From Chrysomallon squamiferum (Eukaryota; Mollusca; Gastropoda; Neomphalida; Peltospiridae): a DNA stretch of 45,000 nucleotides. The stretch lies in assembly GCA_012295275.1 (NCBI GenBank), contig CM022672.1:4953943-4998942 (forward strand). The letters are read 5' to 3'. Positions 1 to 12,835 of this stretch are shown one piece after another (positions within the stretch are counted from its first letter, which is position 1; every line of letters begins with the position of its first letter). The notes under the pieces are model-generated. The model made no database searches. It was not told where the DNA came from and saw nothing but the letters and a program-made list of their open reading frames with translations. The position numbers and the translations under genes were made by a program.

Positions 1-349
1 CTATCAATAACTAAGCTAGCCGGTTTATCTAATCATATATTGTTAAAAATAGACCCATTAATAAGTTGGTTTTCTAACAAATAGCGACAGCAATAATTAA
101 TACACTTTACAGATACCTTCGAGTGAAGATTCTTCTTTTGTAAATACAGGTTTAACGAGGTAATCATAAAGTTTACTTTCGTCTATTGGTGGCCTGTAAA
201 ATGATCATTCTCAGTCGATATTTTATTGATACAACAACAGCAACAACAATAACAGTACTAAATATGATAATGATTATAACAGTGATGATATTCAAAACCA
301 AATTAAGTACATTTTTAATACAGTTCATTTAAAAAACTTGATCACATAC

Positions 350-393
<44 letters not shown>

Positions 394-1308
394 TATCATG
401 TACACACACACACACACACACACGGAATTATAGGTGACATCGTAACATTTCTCAATATGTATTTGACTTTTCTTTTGCTTTTATTATTTGTCATTCTGTT
501 AGCTGTGGAAATGTTTTTTTTATAATTGTGTGTCATTTGTGCTTTGCTATCCTAACCAGATATCGATTGATAATGATATATTATTAATATTACGATTATA
601 TTGTTTAATCTAAAATACTATGAATTCGTTTAGACATGATAACAGTTACAGTTTGTGTAATTTAATACTTTATATGGTTGTGGAAACCAAGACGAAACCC
701 ATATGTAAGAACAGGTTTGATTGGTTAGACAGAAATCACATGACGTATTAGAGGAAGATAAAATTAGAAAGTAATGTGATACCTTTCTATTTCTTTTCCA
801 TTGGCTACCGACATAGCATTCCGTATCTTTTTCATCCATTCCTTAAAATAACAATAATAATAATAATGTTGTTGTTTTTTCAAGTAAAAACAACAACAGT
901 AATAACAATAATAATAATTATTATGGTTATAATTACAACCATCACCACCCCACCACCACCACCACAACAACAACAACAACAACAAAAAAAATAACAACAA
1001 CAATAAAAGGTCATTCACTACATCTAAACACCTATGGTAATTAATATACGCACCTTTCTGTCTTTGTCGTCGATACATGAAAAGTAGTGTATTTTAGCCT
1101 GGGTACTGACTGATTCCAAGCGAAAAGTCCACTCACTTTGTTCAGATGACATCAAATACATCCTGCCAAAACAAATAAACCTTTACTTGTAATTCTCACT
1201 GACGAACCCAGGAAATTCAGTAAAGGGAGATCTAGACAAAGAGGATATAATTTTAAAATAAAATCTGTAGTCAGCAAAACCCAGATGTGTTTTTCCTTAT
1301 GAATCACT
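1..1308. other. Non-coding AT-rich sequence
   Basis: Apart from AAT/CA microsatellites and CAA/CCA triplets near 840-1010, nothing is recognisable. The longest open frames are low-complexity Leu, Trp or Gln strings. Confidence 0.7.
350..422. repeat. (AAT)n then (CA)n microsatellites
   Basis: An AAT run (350-392), a short spacer, and a CA run (about 403-422). Confidence 0.9.
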
Positions 1309-1362
1309 GGGGGGGAGGGAGGGAGAGAGAGGGGGGACAGAGACAGAGACAGACAGACAGAC

Positions 1363-1429
<67 letters not shown>

Positions 1430-1556
1430 GAGGGGGGGGGGGGGGGAGGGAGAGAGAGAAAGGAGATGGAGAGAGAGAGAGAGCGGGAGAGAGAGGGGCA
1501 GAGAGAGAGAGAGAGAGGGAGAGAGAGAGGAAGGGAGAGAGAGAGGGAGGGAGAAA
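1309..1556. repeat. Purine-rich GA/G block
   Basis: A GA-rich stretch with an uninterrupted purine tract of about 99 bases (1367-1465) that includes 15 consecutive G (1432-1446). Both strands are open for about 90 codons, giving Arg/Glu or Ser/Leu repeats; I reject these as genes. Confidence 0.9.
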
Positions 1557-1590
1557 TCAAAATAATTTTATTGATGTTTTTATAATGTAT

Positions 1591-1671
1591 TTAAAAATGT
1601 TACAAAGAAACTTGTTTCCTTTTCATTCAAGTTTCTCTTATAAAATTAACAATAAATAAATAAATAAAAGT
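1591..1671. repeat. Dispersed hairpin repeat, copy 1
   Basis: About 80 bp closely similar to 19029-19109 in FANCI intron 5. It contains AGAAACTTG, a T-rich loop and CAAGTTTCT as an inverted pair, then TTATAAAATTAACAATA and a short AAATA run. The AAATA tail suggests the 3' end of a retroposon or another small element; class unknown. Confidence 0.7.
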
Positions 1672-1686
1672 TTAAAAACCCAAATT

Positions 1687-1688
<2 letters not shown>

Positions 1689-1760
<72 letters not shown>

Positions 1761-1761
1761 C
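1689..1761. repeat. (AAT)n microsatellite
   Basis: About 24 AAT units, followed by a short ATT run near 1808-1821. Confidence 0.9.
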
Positions 1762-1863
1762 ATGGCAGAATAAATGATTGTTTTTTGTGGGGGTTTTTCT
1801 TTTTTTTATTATTATTATTATACACATTTTTTTTTTTTTTTATTTTATCTGTTAATTGTTAAA

Positions 1864-2120
1864 TTAGTATCACATACCTGTTGTATTAACTATAGTTAAC
1901 ATATTAAATTTACTATCACATACCTGTTGTATTAACTATAGTTAACATATTAAATTTAGTATCACATACCTGTTGTATTAACTATAGTTAACATATTAAA
2001 TTTAGTATCACATACCTGTTGTATCAACTATAGTTAACATATTAAATTTAGTATCACATACTGTTGTATCAACTATAGTTAACATATTAAATTTAGTATC
2101 ACGTACCTGTTGTATCCCTC
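1864..2120. repeat. 46-bp tandem repeat, about five copies
   Basis: The block CACATACCTGTTGTATTAAC starts at 1871, 1917, 1963 and 2009 and, with small changes, at 2055 and 2100. Each unit has the 14-bp palindrome TTAACTATAGTTAA. Copies are nearly identical, which points to recent amplification. There are no spacers, so this is not a CRISPR array. Confidence 0.93.
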
Positions 2121-2225
2121 TAAAGGGATACACTGTATCGGTCTCGTGGCGTTTTCGTTGTTGTAGATGTAAACACATCCTCCAGAAATAACCACAAACC
2201 GCTGACGCCCTTTTCAGGAATAAAA

Positions 2226-2254
2226 TGTAAGAAAAATAAAATAAAATAAAATAA

Positions 2255-2285
<31 letters not shown>

Positions 2286-2333
2286 ATAAATAAAATAAAA
2301 TAAAATAAAATAAAATAAAATAAATAAATAAAT

Positions 2334-2366
<33 letters not shown>

Positions 2367-2415
2367 TAAATAAATAAATGTTTTTTTTAAATGTTTTAAA
2401 AAATAAATAAATAGA
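2226..2415. repeat. AAATA/AAAATA short tandem repeats
   Basis: Mixed AAATA and AAAATA units covering about 190 bp. Nothing else is visible here. Confidence 0.85.
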
Positions 2416-2759
2416 ACCTTATTTATCTGCTATCCGTCTTAATACTTATTTGTTCAGGTGCTTATGTATATTTGTGTACGTACATTTGCATGCGGTTATT
2501 ATTATGGGGGAAAAAAGGTTTACAGTATGTAATACATACACATACAAACTTGTCTTTATGAATATTTGCAGTGTACATGGTTGTTTGTGTTTGTGTGTTT
2601 GAATATGTCTCTTTATTTTTTAAACATTTTTGTTCTAATTTTTGCAAAATTATTTCAGTCGAGTACAGTATATTACTAAGTTAAAAAATTATATGAAAAG
2701 CGCGTGCATGTCTGAGTTAGTTCTATCTGAGTCCGACCGGGTAAATTGTTAACATGTTT

Positions 2760-2948
<189 letters not shown>

Positions 2949-3112
2949 CATCTACTTACATCGTAGCAAATTAGAAATGAACGGTTTGGCAAATCTGAAT
3001 CTTTCAAAAACTCTCTCTCTTTTTCCTCTTTTTCTGATAAACCCATGATGTTCAGAATAATGTTTTAACAAATCTTGCGCGGCTGGCACAACAAAACAAA
3101 ATGTTCATTTAA

Positions 3113-3160
<48 letters not shown>

Positions 3161-3389
3161 TACTAATAACACAATGCTTTGAAATTTAATTAAACTACAA
3201 ACTGTTAAAAAAAACTTTAAAAAATGAGATGATGAGTAGCACTGATACATAATACAATAACGTAAATAATTAACGTATATAATTAGAACTTCGTAAGCTG
3301 TTCTTTACGTAAAATCGTAAAAGAGTGATGTAAAAATATATGTCATAAACAAATAAAAGAGAAGTAAAGAAATAATAAAATGAATTACA

Positions 3390-3416
3390 AATGTTTAACG
3401 ACACCCAAGCACAAAA
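3390..3416. mobile_element. Possible SINE tail remnant
   Basis: ATGTTTAACGACACCC is the kind of 3'-end sequence carried by molluscan SINEs (TTTAACGACACC). Only about 20 bp match, so this could be chance. Confidence 0.25.
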
Positions 3417-5007
3417 TGAATTAAACAAGTTTGTATTTCTGAAACTGTATTTTTTTTAATTATCTAGAATTAAAAATAATAATAATAAATATATATATAT
3501 ACATATATTGTTTTCTGACTCAGTCTTTTAAGCCTTTTTACTCACCAATATAGTGCTGAGACGCCACGTAACTGCCACCACTTTCTGTAAACTGACTTGT
3601 GTTGCTCATTTCTGCGTCGTTCACATTCTACTTTTTACTTTCTTAATTTCCTGTTCATTAAATCAGTTACTGAAACAGTCTTTTGATGAGTAACTTCAAT
3701 TCACATTCCTAGGAATAAAAGAATAAAACCCACTCAAAAAACTATATTATTAGAACTCTTCAGATATGCAAATACGGAAGAAAAAAACAAAAGAAAAACC
3801 CCACACAAATGAATGTTTATGGAAGCATGTGTATATATGTATGTGTCTGTAGTACGTATGTGCAGTATATGTGTGTGTGTTTGTGAGTGCTTGTAGAGGT
3901 ATAGATAAATATATAAACTGTTATAAATCACACACTCTTGCATGTACTAAATAGGTCTTGATGTAACCTAACAAATAAGAACTTCACAAGCTGTTCTTTA
4001 TGTGCTCAACACTGTCATACCGTAAAGAAGTAATTTAAGGAAAAGCACAACGACATAGTCAGATTATTATAAAATTATGAAATCACGAAAAGTCTACGTA
4101 TAAAGCAGAATTACATAACAATCGAAAAATAACGGGATACAAATCAAAAACTCACCTGATATTATATATAGACCTGTTGTCACTTTATCTAATATGGCTT
4201 CCCGGTCCAACTAGTCATGGGTATATATTATTCAGGTCAGTGAGTTTATAAGGAACGTCGGAAACTTCCGGGTTCAATGATAAACCCCGCAAATAACTGG
4301 ATAAGCGGCCTCGCTATCTGCTTGTTGACAAGATATCTCTATCTATCCATCTATCCGTCTTCTGCCTGCCAGTCTGTCTGTCTGTCTTTTACCTACCCAC
4401 CTATATGTTTCTCTGTGTGTATACATGCATGTATGAATGGATGCATTATGTTTGTTGTTTGTGCATGTGCGTACGCGTTTTCGTATATATGTACTTATGA
4501 GCAAACTAGTATATTTGTATGTGCGTGTGCATATATGTTTTTTAGTCACGATTTTGTTGAACTGATCACTTTAATATCAAAAACATAAGTTGTTCATCTA
4601 ATTATTTTAGTTTACATGTACATTAATTAGCTACATGGTATGTGGTATGTAAAAGAAATGACATCTTCACACACAAGAAAAGAAATAAGAAAAACAGGTT
4701 AGGCAAGTTTAGAAATAGTATTGTGTATTTGGACGTGTAAAATGTATAATACAGCTCGTGCTGTTGTATTACGTTTGCATATTAAAGTTACAAGAGGTAG
4801 CCATTGCCGAGCTTGATTTGGAAAGTGATATATGCAAGTAGAAAAAATAATACCCTCCCAACAACAACAACAACAACAACGACGATAATAATAATAATAA
4901 AAATAACAAGCCTTCTCTGCTTTTATACCGGTTTGATTTTCGCTAGTTGCCTATAACGGAGTTTTAAAAAAAAAAAAAAATTAAAAAAATTCCACAAATT
5001 TAATTTT

Positions 5008-5045
<38 letters not shown>

Positions 5046-6011
5046 CTTTTAATAAAAACTTTTACATTCATTTTATGTATTATGGTGAAGAGACCAATAA
5101 TTTTAAAGAGAAAAACGCTGGTCTGAACATTTTACTGCTATGTGAGACGAACAAACGCAACTTTAAAAAAGAAACAATTTGGCTGTGGCCTTAGGAATTC
5201 AGCATACATTATTACGAGAAAAAAAATATATATATCATAGTAATAATTTATATTTATATTTATGCCTATGTAAGTAAATGCAGGATTTCTGAAAAATAAT
5301 TAAAAAAAAGAAAGAAATTCAAAATAACAAGAAGAAATAAATAATATAATATGATATAATGTAATATAATGTAATATAACATAATATATAGGAAACATGC
5401 GCAAGGTGGTTTACTCCACCTAAGGTCAGTTTCGCATATTTGAATGTATAATTAGTTATGTATCAAATGTCTAGAAAAAACCCACAAACGTCGTGAATGG
5501 TTCTGTATTGTTTATTTAAATAAAAAACATATAATGAAATATCAAATTACATATAAAAACGAAACATATTAAACAACTAATTACAAACACAAATAAAATA
5601 AATTAATTTAAATGATATTATATTTAACTTAGTAATATAAAATGTTTGTGTAAAAATTAACATCCGTGTTAAAATACTGATACACTAAATTAAATATATA
5701 TATATATATATATACTGGATTTAATTAAGGATAAAAAATTAAATAAATACAAATTGCACTTATTGTCAGAGAACAAGAATAAAAAACAGGAAGTCTCAAA
5801 GCAAAATAAATACATTGAAATACATATAAATTTTATTATAAGAACATATGTTGCTTTTTTAAGTTAAATGAATAAAAATTAGTGGTATCATTTTAGTACT
5901 AGGAGTTAATCATATTTCGTTTCAGAATAATTTTTTATTTCCTACCACAGTGTTGTTACAACAGTTTAATTAATACTCTGTTCAACTTCTTTTTTTTTTT
6001 TAAATAGTAGT

Positions 6012-6012
6012 A

Positions 6013-6059
<47 letters not shown>

Positions 6060-6078
6060 TATTATTATTATTATTATT
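6012..6078. repeat. (AAT)n-(ATT)n inverted microsatellite
   Basis: An AAT run passes directly into an ATT run, so the whole stretch can fold on itself as a long hairpin or cruciform. Confidence 0.85.
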
Positions 6079-6819
6079 TATTTTAAAAAAAAGAAAAGGA
6101 AATACATTTATAAAAATATTAAATCATGTATATCACACAATAACATTAATCAAATATAGTTTGGATTAAATTATAATATTTTATCATAAAGAATCGGATA
6201 TGTAAAACATTGCAATATAATATAAACAAATTTGATGAATAGTTATTATGTTTTTGTAATCAACAACAAATTTTACTTTCAAAAAATTTAAATTTACTTA
6301 TGACCCTAAAATAAATTTAAATGTAAAACAAATGTACCACTGAAAATTCATATAAACAAACAAGACATTAAAATTTATTTACAATCTTATCATCATAAAA
6401 TCAAAATTAAATCAAAATTTATGATAAATAATTCATTAGAATGCTGTTAAATATGAATGCTAAAAATTTCTGAGATAGAGTTTTCATTCCTTTACATAAA
6501 TATAAATACATTCGACATAAATAAAAAATTTCAAAACATAAGGCATCCAAAATGATATTATAGATCTTGAATTTTATCTTATAATGATAAATTCACTGTC
6601 AAAACAAACTAAATCAAACTATTATTTTTATATCACAGGCAATTTTAAAAATATTTTTAATTTTATATACCCGAAAGTATGTCAACATTACACTTACCTT
6701 GATGAGTGCACTGTCTGTAAATACAAGACTAAAAATATTTTTCAGTATAATTTTAGTTTTCATTACTCATGTTGACACTGTAGATTGTTGCTGTTACTTC
6801 TTGCCAGTATTTAAAATGA

Positions 6820-7340
6820 AATATGTGTTGTATCTTGGTACATGTTATAATTCGGTATGTGTTGTATTTTGGTATGTGTTATAATTCGGTATGTGTTGTA
6901 TTTTGGTATGTATTGTAATGTGGTATGTGTTATAATTTGGTATGTGTTATAATTTGGTATGTGTTATAATTCAGTATGTGTTATAATTTGGTATGTGTTA
7001 TAATTTGGTATGTGTTGTATCTTGGTATGTGTTATAATTCGGTATGTGTTGTATCTTGGTATGTGTTGTATTTTGATACGTGTTGTATCTTGGTATGTGT
7101 TGTATCTCGTATGTGTTGTAACTTGGTATGTGTTGTATCTTGGTATGTGTTGTATTGGGTATGTGTTGTATTTGGTATGTGTTGTATTTGGTATGTGTTG
7201 TATCTTGGTATGTGTTGTATCTGGTATGTGTTGTATCTTGTATGTATTGTATCTTGGTATGTGTTGTATTTGGTATGTGTTGTAACTTGGTATGTGTTGG
7301 TATGTGTTGATATCTTGGTATGTGTTGTATCTGGGTATTT
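6820..7340. repeat. About 17-bp minisatellite after the POLL stop codon
   Basis: Roughly 28 degenerate copies of a unit like TATCTTGGTATGTGTTG, with TATAATTCGG variants towards the left. On the POLL strand the array begins within a few bases of the TGA stop at 7346-7348, so it would form the 3' UTR. Stretches of both strands are open for more than 100 codons, because three 17-nt units make 17 codons. I regard those as chance, not genes. Confidence 0.92.
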
Positions 7341-7345
7341 GTTTA

Positions 7346-7537
7346 TCAATGGTCCCTTTCTTCTGGAGGTCTGTATGGCACACCTAATGCTTTGAAAACT
7401 GATTCCTCTGTGGGTGTGGCAATTTTAGTTCCTTCGTATATTTTCTCTGTACCCTGAAATATAAAAGTTATAATAAATAAATGTAAACGAAAGACAATTT
7501 CAAAAATGAATATATATGAATGTCTGTTTATCTATAG

Positions 7538-7568
<31 letters not shown>

Positions 7569-9273
7569 AGTGTGTGTGTGTGTGTTGTATACAAACAAAA
7601 TATCAGTTTATATATATCTATATCTATATCTATCTACATATATCTACATATATTTATATATATATATGTATTTTTTTATAAACTGACATTTTGTTTGTAT
7701 GTGTGTGAACATGTGCAAATCTTCTCATAAAAAATTAAAAAATTACATCTACAGCTTCTACTTTATTATTACCTAACTGTGCATTCTTTTTGTTTTACCT
7801 TTCTAATAACTCCAGTTTTCAGTGCGTGTTCATTAAGTGACATGTTCATTTTCTTACAGAGATGTCGCAGAGATCTGTTGAAATGAGCAGAACCAGTGAA
7901 GTAAACCAGTGCACATCCATACTCGTCATATGGCACAACAATGATGTCAAGTCTTCGATGCTGAAATTTTATTAAAACTGTTCACATTCCCCTTGTTAAA
8001 AGAGTAAATACAAATAATATATACATTATAAATAAAAATAAAATAACTAAATAAATAATAAAATGAAATAAAATAACTAAATAAATAGATAGTTAGACAG
8101 ACAGACACTGAGATAGGCAGATAAAGAGATAGATAAAACTACTAAAATAAAATGGTGTTAAACAATTTCAACTGACAAATCATTATAATCATCTTTGTAA
8201 TTTTTGTATTCAACATTTTGCTCACTATCATTTTGCAAATAGCTAGGAAAGTTTCATAGATTGTTACACTATTCTCAAATATCTTGTATAATGTGATTTC
8301 TGATCAGAACTAAATTTTATCAAAAAATGTTAATGAAAATTTGAGAAATCTAAATTTCCCCTGATATCTCTAACTAAATATTAATATACTTAATAGAAAC
8401 TCATATTTTGATTCCATTCCTTAAAATTCCCATGTTTGATTACAATCCAGTTAATTCTATTTTTTAAAAAATATTTTATTCATTTAGTTACAAATTTGCC
8501 TGACATGAAACAATCAGCCTATTTCTTATGTTTGAATGAAATATTTAACTAACTTTCCTCTTTTCACCAGGCAGTTTACACACTCCCAGATATTTTTTCT
8601 GATTTCCATTATCCTCTACTGACACCAAATCATCAGTCAAAAATCCTGAAACATTAAGTGTATGTAAAACAATAATTTACATAGAAACATTAGACTTCTT
8701 TTATTTTTTTATTTTTTATCATATCTTTATCTGAAAATATGATTTAATTATTAATAAAATATTTTTTTCAGCTATTTACAAACTTTTTTTTAACCCTAAC
8801 AGCAACACGGGGAATTCCTTCCACTTATTTTAACAAATAAGTTTTACAAATTTAACACACACATGTTCAAAATGGTATATTCTGCCACTTGATGAGTTGT
8901 TTGTCATTATACAAGTCATTATTTTCAATACTGGTTTATTTAGTATTTCAGATTACAACCATTCAAATTTCATCCAAAGTGTGTTATTATTTTAGATAGT
9001 TGAGTGTCGTGTGTATTCATAACCATGGTGAAAATAATGAATCTCTCACACTGATCTGGGTTTAAGATATAAATAAAAACCTGATTCTTTGAGACTAGCC
9101 AGCAGCTTTCCATACATTCCAACATGTGACTTCCCATCAGGATGTGTGATGAGGACGTCAACATCTCCACAAGTGGGTTTGCCACGCCGATACGATCCAC
9201 AGGCTTGAGCAATAATTCCAGGTTGAATCTTTTCAGCAGCATTTTTCACCTGCAGAATTTTTATTAATGTACC

Positions 9274-9306
<33 letters not shown>

Positions 9307-12006
9307 GTATGTATTTATATATTTATATACACACACACATACACACATATCTACAAAAACACACACACATATATAAATAAAAAATTCTACAGATATGTGG
9401 ATAGATAGATAGATAGATAGATTTTTTTTTAAAAAAGATGTGATCTTTATAATCTTTATGATCTTTGACTATATATATATATATATATGTATATTTATTA
9501 TATATAATTTCCAAGTAATTTTATATTGTTGTGTTTTGTTCAACTACTGAGAACATCCTGCTCTTTTTTTTTTTATGTTTATTATATCAACACAGCAAAA
9601 TTAGATTTAACTTACAACTTGTTCACACAATAACATTAACTTACTACTTGTTCAAACAATAAAGTCAACTTACTACTTGTTCACACAATAAAGTCAACTT
9701 ACTACTTGTTCTATTTCTCCAGCTTCTTCGTGAGGCATCCTGTCTAGTAAATCATCATACAAGCGTACTCCAATTTTCTGCTGATGAGTCAAATTTGCCT
9801 TGGTCTTCAAATCTTCTATTGTACGAAATCCCTACAATTAAGAAATATAGAATTCAAATTTATCAGAAATATTTAATAAATAATTGCTAGAAATTAATAT
9901 GTTAATGGAGCAATATTGTTTTTTAAAATTTAAATAATAATCCCTACAATTAAGAATATAGAATTAATTTATCGGAAATATTTAATAAGTAACTGCTGAA
10001 AATTAATATTAATGGAGCAATATTGTTTTTTAAAACATAATTAATAATATGTGCATATAAGAATTTATGAGAAAAAAACCTTAAAATCAACCTGCATAAC
10101 AGTTATATCAAGTATTCAAAGTACACAAAGAACAAAAAAGAATGAGTGGATAATAAATTTATAAAATGCAAAAAATAACAACATGTATTAAAATAATTAG
10201 CTTATCCTGTTTATTTATAGAGATTAAAAAAGATATTACAAAAAACAATTACAAAACCATACCTAATTAAATCTTCAGACATTGTCTCAAAAATATCTCA
10301 TTTTCTCACAGAAATGCTGTAATTTAATACTGCATCTGAGATACTACGCTGTTTTTTTAACTTAATACCACTTCTGTAAAAAAAAAAGACTCTAACCTGC
10401 TGGTACCAAGTCTTTGCTGTGGTTGGTCCAGCACCCCACACATCAGTGAACATGTTCAAAACTTTAATTTCGTCATTTGATCTGAACTCATTCAGTTTTC
10501 TCAGCTCTCCACTCTGAATTATCTCCCATATTTTGTCAGCCAGACGAGACCCGACACCTGGCAAAGATTTCGCTTCCTGAAATACGAGAATTTTAAACTG
10601 TAAAATAATTTATCTTCCTCCTTCGTGCAAACATAAATACAGATCTGTGCAAAATCTGAAGTCACATTATGAAGATACAGTCAAGACTTTTCTTCTTCTT
10701 TATTTTTCTCCCAGTAACAATTTATAAAATATCTGCTACAGGAAGGATGTAATGTTTTATTGTTATTATTTACACATTCAACACACTTTTAGCTCATAAC
10801 AGAAACTGGTTATAGACCATACAGATTCAAAGAAAGGAAATCTTTGTCTGCCACATAATGAACTAATCTGTTTATTTTTTTATTAGCAGCTTACAATCTT
10901 TCTTTGCACCATGCCATGAACAGGATAAAACACAGCCTTCACTGCATCAGTAATGGATCACCAGCTTTGACAAAGAAACATTTAAATGTATCCGTTGATA
11001 AGAAATGGTCCTAAACTGATTAAACACAGTGATTTACAACAAAATCAGTGTCAGTACCTCCCATGTAGAGATTTCTTTCTGGTGTCTGCGAAGAGCCTGG
11101 ATTGCTTTCTGATAACCAAAGGCATGCCATTTGTCATTCGTGCTCTCGTAATTCTTCACCATTTCCTGCAACAAGACACACTCGACATACAGCGCTGAGA
11201 ACCAGTATGGATGTAGACCACATGATGTTAATTTAACAAAAAGTTGTTTGTCAGAAAGAAGAGAATATATAAAGACAACAACAACAACAACAACAATTAT
11301 TTCTTTACAAAAGATAAAAGGTTGTATTTGTATGATGTTTTTTACATTCACAATAAACTAAGTAATAAAAAAAAGAGTCATTGTACTGCCTCAGGTAATC
11401 ATGAAATCTTTGAAATGCTTCACATCTTTTGATAGTGTTAAAAATGTGTATACTCTGATAGAAATATATATATATTACCAGAAATAGTATCTATACCTTT
11501 TTCTCTAGGACACATATACACACACACAAGCATATGCAAATATACATACCTCCAGTTTATCAGTGATATGTTTATTGAAATTTGGTCGAGGATTTTTAGA
11601 AGACTGTGCACAGATCCATTTTTCAGTCTGAAGTAAACAGAATAAAGATATTATTATTGTCTGAATTAGTGAAGTTTGTTACCTGAATAAAATATCAGAG
11701 GAATATTTCAGTGAAGTTTGGTCTTCAGTAGAAAGATTTTAATTTAACATTTTGTTTGCATACTGAATTTCCTAATCTAAATTAATACTGTTTTTGTTTA
11801 ATACAGTTTTTGTTTCTCAGAAACAAAAACAGCCAAAGACTGTAACCATACGTGATATAATTATATTCTACATTAATTTCATTCTAAATATTTAATATTT
11901 ACTTTTACTAAACATGGAAATATACTTTGAAAATTTATGTGAAAATATATATTAAAAGTTTATTAATTATATTCACAATTCAGATTTTCAAGAAATTTAA
12001 TACATG

Positions 12007-12059
<53 letters not shown>

Positions 12060-12835
12060 AAAATATTAAACCAATGTATTTTTCAATCAAAAGTATATAT
12101 TAAAAATATAAAATTTATAATTTAAAATAGAAAATAAGAACATTAAAAATATAACGCTATTCTTTGCAATCAGATTACATATATTAGAACTATATATACA
12201 CATGTATGATGTACTTTTCTTACAGGAAATGTTTTAACAGGAGAAGTATTAGGGGTGCCATTAGAACTTCGAGAATGATATCCACTTTCATTATTTTGGG
12301 GTAGATCTCCCTCTTCGTCACTTTCAACAAAATCACTGTCGGAATCTTTAATTTCTAATTTGTTTGCTTTCTTAAACGCATTGAACATTATACCAGTTTT
12401 CAAATAATTCGTTTTCGATGATGTCTCGGCTTCTGACAAAGCAGACCTTGTTTCAGCTGAAGTCTGAGATACATCATTACCCGATTTAGCACTGAAATAT
12501 GACTTTAAATTTAATTTATATGGCTCAGTTTCTATTAACTTTTTCTCTCTAAGACAGGTACTCAGCCAGACTGATTTAACGACATCAGCTTCGGGAGCAG
12601 ACGTCAGTTTTAGTAATTTACATATTCTGTCGGTGTCCATTGAATCATCGACTAAAATATGAGTTGTAGATGGTGATGTATCTCTGCAGACAGATGCACC
12701 ATATTTTTCAAGTTGTGTCTCAAAAATCTGAATTCTTGCTTTCTGAATGCCAGCTTTTAGAATGAAAACTTTTATCTCCGACAGAAATTGTTCAGTATCT
12801 GTTGATGCAGTCGAATTTGCATCACAGTCAGACAT
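7346..12835 (-). CDS. POLL: DNA polymerase lambda, complete, nine coding exons
   Basis: Family X DNA polymerase that fills short gaps in base-excision repair and non-homologous end joining in the nucleus. Exons, in transcript order: 12224-12835, 11550-11627, 11058-11165, 10397-10576, 9703-9831, 9081-9249, 8554-8645, 7799-7960, 7346-7453. All introns are GT-AG and phases join without a break to give 545 aa (human is about 575). Residues about 18-103 form a BRCT domain ([14 protein letters not shown]), followed by a Ser/acidic linker. The 8-kDa domain has GYQKAIQAL with the lyase lysine at about K250; helix-hairpin-helix motifs follow ([28 protein letters not shown]). The palm has [18 protein letters not shown], with metal-binding D398 and D400 and the third Asp, D461, in [17 protein letters not shown] marks the nucleotide-binding/thumb side. 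The protein ends YRPPEERDH. The start is supported by an in-frame TAA four codons upstream. Domains are seen in the sequence; the function is family knowledge. Confidence 0.96.
9609..9719. repeat. 29-bp tandem repeat over the POLL exon 5 donor
   Basis: Copies start at 9609, 9638, 9667 and 9696. The fourth is partial and forms the true exon end and donor (exon 5 ends at 9703). Copies two and three repeat the donor context GAACAAGTAGTAAGTT exactly on the minus strand; the first has one change. Confidence 0.92.
9829..10050. repeat. 112-bp tandem duplication starting at the POLL exon 5 acceptor
   Basis: TCCCTACAATTAAG at 9829 recurs at 9941, and similarity continues for about 110 bp (ATTTAATAA, ATGGAGCAATATTG blocks) to about 10050. 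The minus-strand acceptor TAATTGTAG is therefore present twice, 112 bp apart; only the 9832 copy keeps the reading frame to the known motif GFRTIEDL. Confidence 0.88.
12003..12058. repeat. (TA)n microsatellite in POLL intron 1
   Basis: About 24 TA units between POLL exon 1 (12224) and exon 2 (11627). Confidence 0.95.

Larger units (their letters stand above)
3050..6819. other. Non-coding AT-rich sequence
   Basis: Small CAA, AAT, TA and CTAT repeats only. No open frame has gene-like composition. The 3285-3330 and 3980-4030 segments share a short diverged block (AGAACTTC..AAGCTGTTCTTTA). A more GC-rich patch near 4190-4320 has no clear function. Confidence 0.65.

Noticed and set aside
1864-2120. 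Regular 46-bp repeats as a possible CRISPR array
   Set aside because: Units are contiguous without spacers, and the context is eukaryotic.
4277-4588. 103-codon open frame rich in Cys, Tyr and Ser
   Set aside because: It derives from TCTA/TCTG and GTGT/ATGT short repeats; no domain or splice context.
6964-7395. Open frames of 139 codons on both strands
   Set aside because: They are produced by the 17-bp minisatellite; opposite-strand openness over a repeat is not coding evidence.
12170-12223. Extension of POLL exon 1 past the donor (VRKVHHTC...)
   Set aside because: A GT donor at 12223 in consensus context joins in phase 0 to exon 2 (TEKWICAQ), which is the expected continuation.
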